Source: CAYNST01 sp964399955
GTDB taxonomy: Bacteria; Pseudomonadota; Gammaproteobacteria; Pseudomonadales; Cellvibrionaceae
NCBI GenBank assembly: GCA_964399955.1
Contig: CAYNST010000015.1
Span: forward strand, 1-44,421
Reading direction: 5' to 3'
DNA length: 44,421 nucleotides
Under the pieces are notes generated by a model. It worked only from the letters and a program-made list of their open reading frames with translations. It was not told the DNA's origin and searched no databases. Both the position numbers and the translations under genes were made by a program. Positions 39,509-44,421 of the stretch are shown here, in pieces (the first letter of the stretch is position 1; every line of letters starts with the position of its first letter).

Positions 39509-40612
39509 ATGAGAGTAGGTTTTGTCGGTTGGCGCGGTATGGTTGGCTCGGTTCTGATGGAGCGCATGCTGGAAGAGAACGACTTTGCAGGCTTGGAACC
39601 GGTCTTTTTCACCACATCCAATGTGGGCGGCAATGCCCCCGAAATTGGCCAGACGGTACCGGCGTTGAAAGACGCCTTTGATTTGGCCGCGCTATCGGAG
39701 CTGGATGCCATTGTGTCCTGCCAGGGCGGCGATTACACCGGCAAAGTCTATAGCCAGTTGCGGGCCAAGGGCTGGAATGGCTACTGGATCGATGCTGCGT
39801 CCACCTTGCGCATGCAGGACGATGCACTGATTGTTCTGGATCCGGTGAACGACCGGGTCGTCCGCGACGGGATCACCCGGGGTGTGAAGAACTTCATCGG
39901 TGGCAACTGTACCGTCAGCTTGATGCTGATGGGCCTTGGCGGACTGTTTCAGAAAGGTTTGGTGGAGTGGGTCAGCGTGATGACCTATCAGGCAGCCAGT
40001 GGCGCCGGCGCGCAGAACATGCGAGAGCTGATTGCACAGATGGGTGCCATTCACAGCGGCTGTCTTGATCAGCTCAATGACCCCGCCAGCGCCATTCTGG
40101 ATATCGACCGCCAGGTCGCCACAACCATGCGCACCAATCTGCCCACTGAACAATTTGGCGCCCCACTGGCGGGTAGCCTGCTGCCCTACATCGACAAGCA
40201 ACTGGACAATCGCCAGAGCCGAGAAGAGTGGAAGGGACAGGCCGAGACCAACAAAATTCTTGGCCACGGCAAAATCGTGCCGGTTGATGGCATTTGCGTA
40301 AGAATTGGCGCCATGCGCTGCCACAGCCAGGCCATGACCGTCAAACTCACGCAAGATGTGCCGCTCGATGAGATTGAAGACCTGATCGCGTCCGCCAACC
40401 CCTGGGTAAAGGTGGTGCCTAATGAGCGCGAAGCAAGCCTGCGCGATCTGACACCCACCAAGGTTACCGGCACCCTGGAGATTCCGGTGGGACGCCTGCG
40501 TAAAATGAACATGGGGCCGCAATACTTGTCTGCATTCACAGTGGGCGATCAATTATTGTGGGGGGCCGCTGAGCCGCTGCGTCGAATGCTGCGCATTCTG
40601 CAGGAAATCTAA
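39509..40612 (+). CDS. asd: Aspartate-semialdehyde dehydrogenase
   Basis: Asd reduces aspartyl phosphate to aspartate 4-semialdehyde, shared by lysine, threonine, methionine, cell-wall and ectoine synthesis. The 367-residue protein has the NADP motif VGFVGWRGMVGSVL, the catalytic cysteine C134 (GGNCTVSLML) and the histidine H272 (RIGAMRCHSQA). The ribosome-binding site is CAGAGG. It lies 96 bases after leuB, and with leuCDB upstream and fimV downstream follows the pseudomonad order. It supplies the substrate of EctB encoded 37 kb away. Confidence 0.96.
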   Translation: MRVGFVGWRGMVGSVLMERMLEENDFAGLEPVFFTTSNVGGNAPEIGQTVPALKDAFDLAALSELDAIVSCQGGDYTGKVYSQLRAKGWNGYWIDAASTLRMQDDALIVLDPVNDRVVRDGITRGVKNFIGGNCTVSLMLMGLGGLFQKGLVEWVSVMTYQAASGAGAQNMRELIAQMGAIHSGCLDQLNDPASAILDIDRQVATTMRTNLPTEQFGAPLAGSLLPYIDKQLDNRQSREEWKGQAETNKILGHGKIVPVDGICVRIGAMRCHSQAMTVKLTQDVPLDEIEDLIASANPWVKVVPNEREASLRDLTPTKVTGTLEIPVGRLRKMNMGPQYLSAFTVGDQLLWGAAEPLRRMLRILQEI

Positions 40613-40636
40613 CCAATTCTGCTCTGTCCTCCCCCC

Positions 40637-40656
40637 GCCTGCGCCTGCACGCAGGC
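40637..40656 (+). repeat. Stem-loop downstream of asd
   Basis: GCCTGCG (40637-40643) and CGCAGGC (40650-40656) form a perfect 7-bp stem with a 6-base loop, 24 bases after the asd stop. No T-tract follows. It may be a weak terminator between asd and fimV. Confidence 0.4.
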
Positions 40657-40781
40657 TCAAAACGCAGTCAAGCCGGCGTGTTTGGCTGCTTTTCACTGCC
40701 CTCTGGCAGCAAAAAAAACCGCTTTGGTAAGGATCTGTCTCGAAAATGTGGCATTGACCCCTGCCTTGATTGGCGCCTAAG

Positions 40782-40810
40782 TTGAAAAAACGCTACCTTT
40801 AATGAATACT
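40782..40810 (+). promoter_or_regulatory. Candidate fimV promoter
   Basis: TTGAAA (40782-40787) and AATACT (40805-40810) have 17-base spacing with 4 of 6 matches each. It lies about 97 bases upstream of fimV in a 294-base region without genes. Confidence 0.35.
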
Positions 40811-40906
40811 TAGTGCGATAAGTAAAGCAGTTGTTATCCTAGTAGCGGCCGGTAGTTCCCCCTCGCACTCGGCTGCCAGCAATCAGAATAATTTAAGGAT
40901 TCTCCT

Positions 40907-43900
40907 ATGGGGCTTCGAATTCGTGCGTTACTGGTGAGCGCGGCCACGACCTTTTGCAGCGTCGGCGCCCTGGCACTGGGATTGGGCGAGATTAAACTGA
41001 ACTCGGCACTAAACCAGCCCCTCAACGCCGAGATCCAGCTGCTGCAGGTGCGCGAGCTAACTGATGAGCAAATCAGTATTGGCCTCGCCTCGCGCGCAGA
41101 GTTTGACCGGCTGGGTGTAGAGCGCCCGCAATTCTTAACGGATTTGGTGTTTCGCGTAGATCTCAACGCGCCCGGCGGCCCGGTGGTGCGAATTACCTCG
41201 CTCAAGCCTGTGCGGGAACCCTTTCTGGACTTTGTCATCAACGCCAACTGGCCCAGCGGCAAGTTGCTGCGTGAGTATACTCTGCTGGTGGATTTGCCGG
41301 TGTTTACCGGCGCTCGCCAGCAGGCTGTGGAGCCCGCTCCAGCAGCTCCTCGCCCGCCAGAGCCTACGCCTGCCGAGCGGCCGCCCTCTGCGGCGCGACC
41401 CGAGCCTGCTGCACCTGAACCGCGCGCTCCGCAACCGGAATCCGACGGCTCCGCAGAGTTCGGGCCTGTCGGTGCCAATGATACGCTTTGGGGCATTGCA
41501 GCCCAGGTGCGGCCAGACCGCAGTCTCACAGTTCAGCAGACGATGCTGGCCATCCAGAGGCTGAACCCGGACGCCTTCATCAATAACAACATCAACCTTT
41601 TGCGCCGCGGCCAGGTTCTGCGCGTGCCGTCCAGAGAAGAGGTCGAACGCCTTACCGCGCAGCAGGCCACGCAAGAAGTAGCCAGTCAGAACCGCGCCTG
41701 GAGTGAGCGGGACCGTCCGGCGGCCAGTGCACCGCAGTTGGACGGCAGCCGGGTAACCGACGGTGCCCGCCCGGAGGCAACAGAGCCGCAGGGGCGGGTA
41801 AAGCTCAGCTCACCGACAGAAGCGCAAACAGGCGACGCCGGAGGCTCGGGGCAGGGCGAGGGTGACGGCGGTGCCGCACTGCAGAGCCAGCTGACCGTTG
41901 CACAGGAGCAGTTGGACGCTGCCAGTCGCGAAAACGCAGAGCTGCGCTCTCGCATCCAGGCAATGGAAGAACAAATCGAGACCATGGAGCGTCTGGTTGA
42001 GGTCAGCAGCGATGAAATGCGTGCGCTTGAGCTGGCGGCTCAACGCACCAATGAGGCGAGCCGCGAGTTGGACGAGCGTCTGGTTGAAGAGTCCGGCGGC
42101 GAGCAACCCCCCGTTGAGGAACCCGCCGGTTCACAAACCACCACGGAGCAGGCTGAGAGCCAGCCAGAACGTGCAGCGCAGGACGTTGTGCGCCCGGCGC
42201 CCAGAGCACAGAAAACCTGGCTGGATCACCTGCTGGACAACGTCCTGTACATTGCCATTGGGCTTGCGGCTCTGGTGGCGGCGTTGATGGGTTGGCTGTT
42301 TCTGCGCAACCGCGACGACGGCTTTGACGACGATGAATTTGGCGAACTGCCGGACTACGAATACGTAGAGGAGCCCGTCGAGCCCCATCCGGATGAGACA
42401 CTGACGCAAGCGGCTGCTCTGCCGGAAGCGGACGATGATCGGGGGGATGAAACCGTCATTGACTCCCGGCCGCGGGATGCCGATACCAGCAATTTTGCTG
42501 AGGCGGAAACCGAAGACGTCGTCGCTGAATGCGATATTCACATTGCCTACGGTCAGTTTGACCAGGCTGAGGAAAAACTGCTGCGCGCGCTGGAGCAAGA
42601 GCCCTTCAACACGGCGGTGCGGCTGAAACTAATGGAGGTTTACGCAACCCAGAATGATGTTGATCGCTTTGATCAGCATTACGGCATTCTGCAGCAACAA
42701 GAGAATGTCCAGGCGAACCAGCAGGCCGAACGACTGCGTGCCGGCATGGACAGCGTGACCCAAATTGATACTTCCAGGCAGAGTGCCGGCAATCTGGCAG
42801 CGGCCACCGGAGCTTCTGCTTTGGGCGCTACCCAGCCCACACGGTCTGCTGATCTTGCAACCACACTGGACCTCTCCGGTGAAGCCCTGGACTTTGACCC
42901 CCAGGACCTGCAAACAGAGGGCTATGATGTCACAGGGGCAGACGAAGGTGCGGCGTCAATCACCGACAGCGACGACTTTGATCTGGATCTGGATTATGAC
43001 CCGCCTGCCAAGGCTAAGACCGCGTTTGACGCGGACGCAACCACGGCCCATTCCGCCGTCAAGCTGCCCGAAGAGCCTGCGCCCACGGCCAGAAGTGACG
43101 CTGAAGACTTTGAGTTTGATTTCAGCGACGAGGAATTCGACTTTGACAAGGTTGATATGGAGCTGGCGGACCTGGACCGTGATCTTGCAGTGGGTGCGGA
43201 AGCCAATCGTGGCGCCTTAACCGACACCGCCACCCAGTCCGTCCTCGAACCTGCGGCCGGGTCTGACCTGACCCGCAGTTTTGAGCCGTCGTACAGTGCG
43301 CCACCTCTGGTTGAGGTTGGTGAAGATTGGGCAGAGCTGGACGAAACCGCTTTTGATTTGTCTGAAGACGAATTATCTGCCACCCAAACTGCGCCAACGG
43401 GTGCTTTGGCGGGTGATGATTTGACCATCGAGCCGCGCAAACCAGATAATGTGTCTTCACTGGATGTGGACTTTTCTGGCCTGGATTTGGACCGCACACT
43501 GGAAACTGCGGCAGTGACGGATTCGGACTTGAAAATCATTGCAGACGACGAAGAAGACTTTGATGTCGCGTCAGTTGATTACCCCATGGGCGACGAATTC
43601 ACCAGCGAGTCTCTGGCTGCCACCAGTCTGCGCCCCGCCGTTGATCTGGCAGTTGGCAGTGATGAAGCCTTGCCGCAGGATGCGGAGTCAGAGGTGACGC
43701 AACCGGACGGAGGCGCGACCTATGCCGACCTGGGGATTCCCGCCGAAGCGGCGGAAGCCGAGGCAGACTTTTCCGTGGAAGATCTGGATTTGGACGAGTC
43801 GGTGCTTGAAGACGAACTTGAGGCGCCGACCTTGACCAGCCGAGCGGTGGACGTCGAGCTGCAGGATCTTGAAGATCTGCACGACGGCTCGAGTGACATG

Positions 43901-44386
43901 GCCGCTCTGGATCTGGAGCTGGACGATCTGGCAGCCGACAGTTCACAGGCTGCCCAGGCCAGCGAGCAAGGGTCTGCCGTAGTGGAGGAGGTCCCCGATA
44001 CAGATGCGCCTTTCCCGCGCAAGACGCTTTCCGGTTGGGACGACATTGAAGAAGCTGACTTTACCGAGCTGTCAGTGGAGGACCTGCAGGAGGACGACGC
44101 GACTTCCGGTGATGTCACACAAAAGTTTCAGCCTGTTAAAGAAGACTTCACTGCTGATTCGACGGCTGAATTTGAAATCCCGGATTTTGATCCGGAGTCG
44201 GATGACGACTCCGACCTGGATTTTCTTTCGGACAGCGATGAAACCGCCACCAAGCTGGATCTAGCCCGGGCCTACATGGATATGGGCGATGCCGACGGCG
44301 CGCGTGATATCCTTGACGAAGTCATCGACGAGGGCAGCCAAGAGCAGAAGCAACAAGCCGAGGAGCTGCTTTCTCGGCTGGCGTGA
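40907..44386 (+). CDS. fimV: Polar hub protein FimV
   Basis: FimV organises the cell pole, binds peptidoglycan, and in Pseudomonas controls type IV pilus assembly and adenylate cyclase. The 1159-residue protein has a signal peptide (to about residue 24) and the FimV N-terminal domain (GLGEIKLNSALNQPLNAEI). A LysM peptidoglycan-binding module follows (about 185-243, NDTLWGIAAQV), then a coiled coil (about 325-385). A single transmembrane helix (about 445-465) precedes a very acidic cytoplasmic region with TPR-like repeats (about 535-590). The conserved C-terminal FimV motif is KLDLARAYMDMGDADGARDIL. The ribosome-binding sequence is AAGGA. The cytoplasmic region is unusually rich in Asp/Glu (repeated FDLD- and FDFD-like strings). 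The remaining 35 bases of the window contain no feature. Confidence 0.95.
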   Translation: MGLRIRALLVSAATTFCSVGALALGLGEIKLNSALNQPLNAEIQLLQVRELTDEQISIGLASRAEFDRLGVERPQFLTDLVFRVDLNAPGGPVVRITSLKPVREPFLDFVINANWPSGKLLREYTLLVDLPVFTGARQQAVEPAPAAPRPPEPTPAERPPSAARPEPAAPEPRAPQPESDGSAEFGPVGANDTLWGIAAQVRPDRSLTVQQTMLAIQRLNPDAFINNNINLLRRGQVLRVPSREEVERLTAQQATQEVASQNRAWSERDRPAASAPQLDGSRVTDGARPEATEPQGRVKLSSPTEAQTGDAGGSGQGEGDGGAALQSQLTVAQEQLDAASRENAELRSRIQAMEEQIETMERLVEVSSDEMRALELAAQRTNEASRELDERLVEESGGEQPPVEEPAGSQTTTEQAESQPERAAQDVVRPAPRAQKTWLDHLLDNVLYIAIGLAALVAALMGWLFLRNRDDGFDDDEFGELPDYEYVEEPVEPHPDETLTQAAALPEADDDRGDETVIDSRPRDADTSNFAEAETEDVVAECDIHIAYGQFDQAEEKLLRALEQEPFNTAVRLKLMEVYATQNDVDRFDQHYGILQQQENVQANQQAERLRAGMDSVTQIDTSRQSAGNLAAATGASALGATQPTRSADLATTLDLSGEALDFDPQDLQTEGYDVTGADEGAASITDSDDFDLDLDYDPPAKAKTAFDADATTAHSAVKLPEEPAPTARSDAEDFEFDFSDEEFDFDKVDMELADLDRDLAVGAEANRGALTDTATQSVLEPAAGSDLTRSFEPSYSAPPLVEVGEDWAELDETAFDLSEDELSATQTAPTGALAGDDLTIEPRKPDNVSSLDVDFSGLDLDRTLETAAVTDSDLKIIADDEEDFDVASVDYPMGDEFTSESLAATSLRPAVDLAVGSDEALPQDAESEVTQPDGGATYADLGIPAEAAEAEADFSVEDLDLDESVLEDELEAPTLTSRAVDVELQDLEDLHDGSSDMAALDLELDDLAADSSQAAQASEQGSAVVEEVPDTDAPFPRKTLSGWDDIEEADFTELSVEDLQEDDATSGDVTQKFQPVKEDFTADSTAEFEIPDFDPESDDDSDLDFLSDSDETATKLDLARAYMDMGDADGARDILDEVIDEGSQEQKQQAEELLSRLA

Positions 44387-44421
44387 CCCTGAGCGCCGGC
44401 TGGCGCTAGGTGCCGGTGTCT

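Overview
The window reads as a chromosomal segment of a marine or halotolerant gammaproteobacterium, most likely of the Cellvibrionales (Saccharophagus/Teredinibacter/Marinimicrobium-like). The evidence is the pseudomonad-type block leuC-leuD-leuB-asd-fimV, the prmB-aroC pair, a gpsA/DUF4389/sixA neighbourhood, a complete ectoine operon, and secreted lipoproteins with very long polyserine linkers, a hallmark of polysaccharide-degrading Cellvibrionales. The genus is an inference. Two runs of exactly 100 N (6291-6390 and 20544-20643) are scaffold gaps of nominal size.

Layout. 55-5531: a divergent MarR regulator (EctR-like) and the osmoprotectant operon ectA-ectB-ectC-ask, followed by an overlapping membrane TPR gene. 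5745-9041: a small flagellar island with fliS, a second divergent fliS, a fliT-like gene and fleQ. Sigma-28-type promoters stand in front of at least two of these genes. 9141-13575 (minus strand): xdhC-mocA-iorA-iorB, an exported molybdenum hydroxylase with its cofactor-maturation genes. 13872-18367: yceH, a YbbA/YbbP-type ABC exporter and divergent tesA. 18659-20701: two tandem polyserine lipoproteins ending in c-type cytochrome sequence, the second broken by an assembly gap. 20984-23600: an overlapping operon of a secreted trypsin-like protease, a polytopic membrane FHA protein and a small lipoprotein. 23767-25668: htpG behind a sigma-32-type promoter. 25743-30191: gpsA, a DUF4389 membrane protein, sixA, an alpha/beta hydrolase and a DUF4892/OmpA-like protein. 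30210-34292: folE (minus), prmB, aroC and an MFS transporter. 34289-36082 (minus): an outer-membrane barrel protein and a LysR regulator. 36204-44386: leuC, leuD, leuB, asd and fimV.

How the genes work together. Asd (40 kb) and the ectoine-linked aspartokinase catalyse the two steps that make aspartate semialdehyde, the precursor for EctB, EctA and EctC. The flagellar genes are late-class export chaperones beside the master activator. The polyserine cytochromes look like surface-anchored electron-transfer proteins that bind carbohydrate, comparable in architecture to proteins thought to feed electrons to lytic polysaccharide monooxygenases. They and the protease/FHA/lipoprotein operon are the best candidates for under-described biology here. 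I found no rRNA, tRNA, CRISPR array, prophage or insertion sequence.
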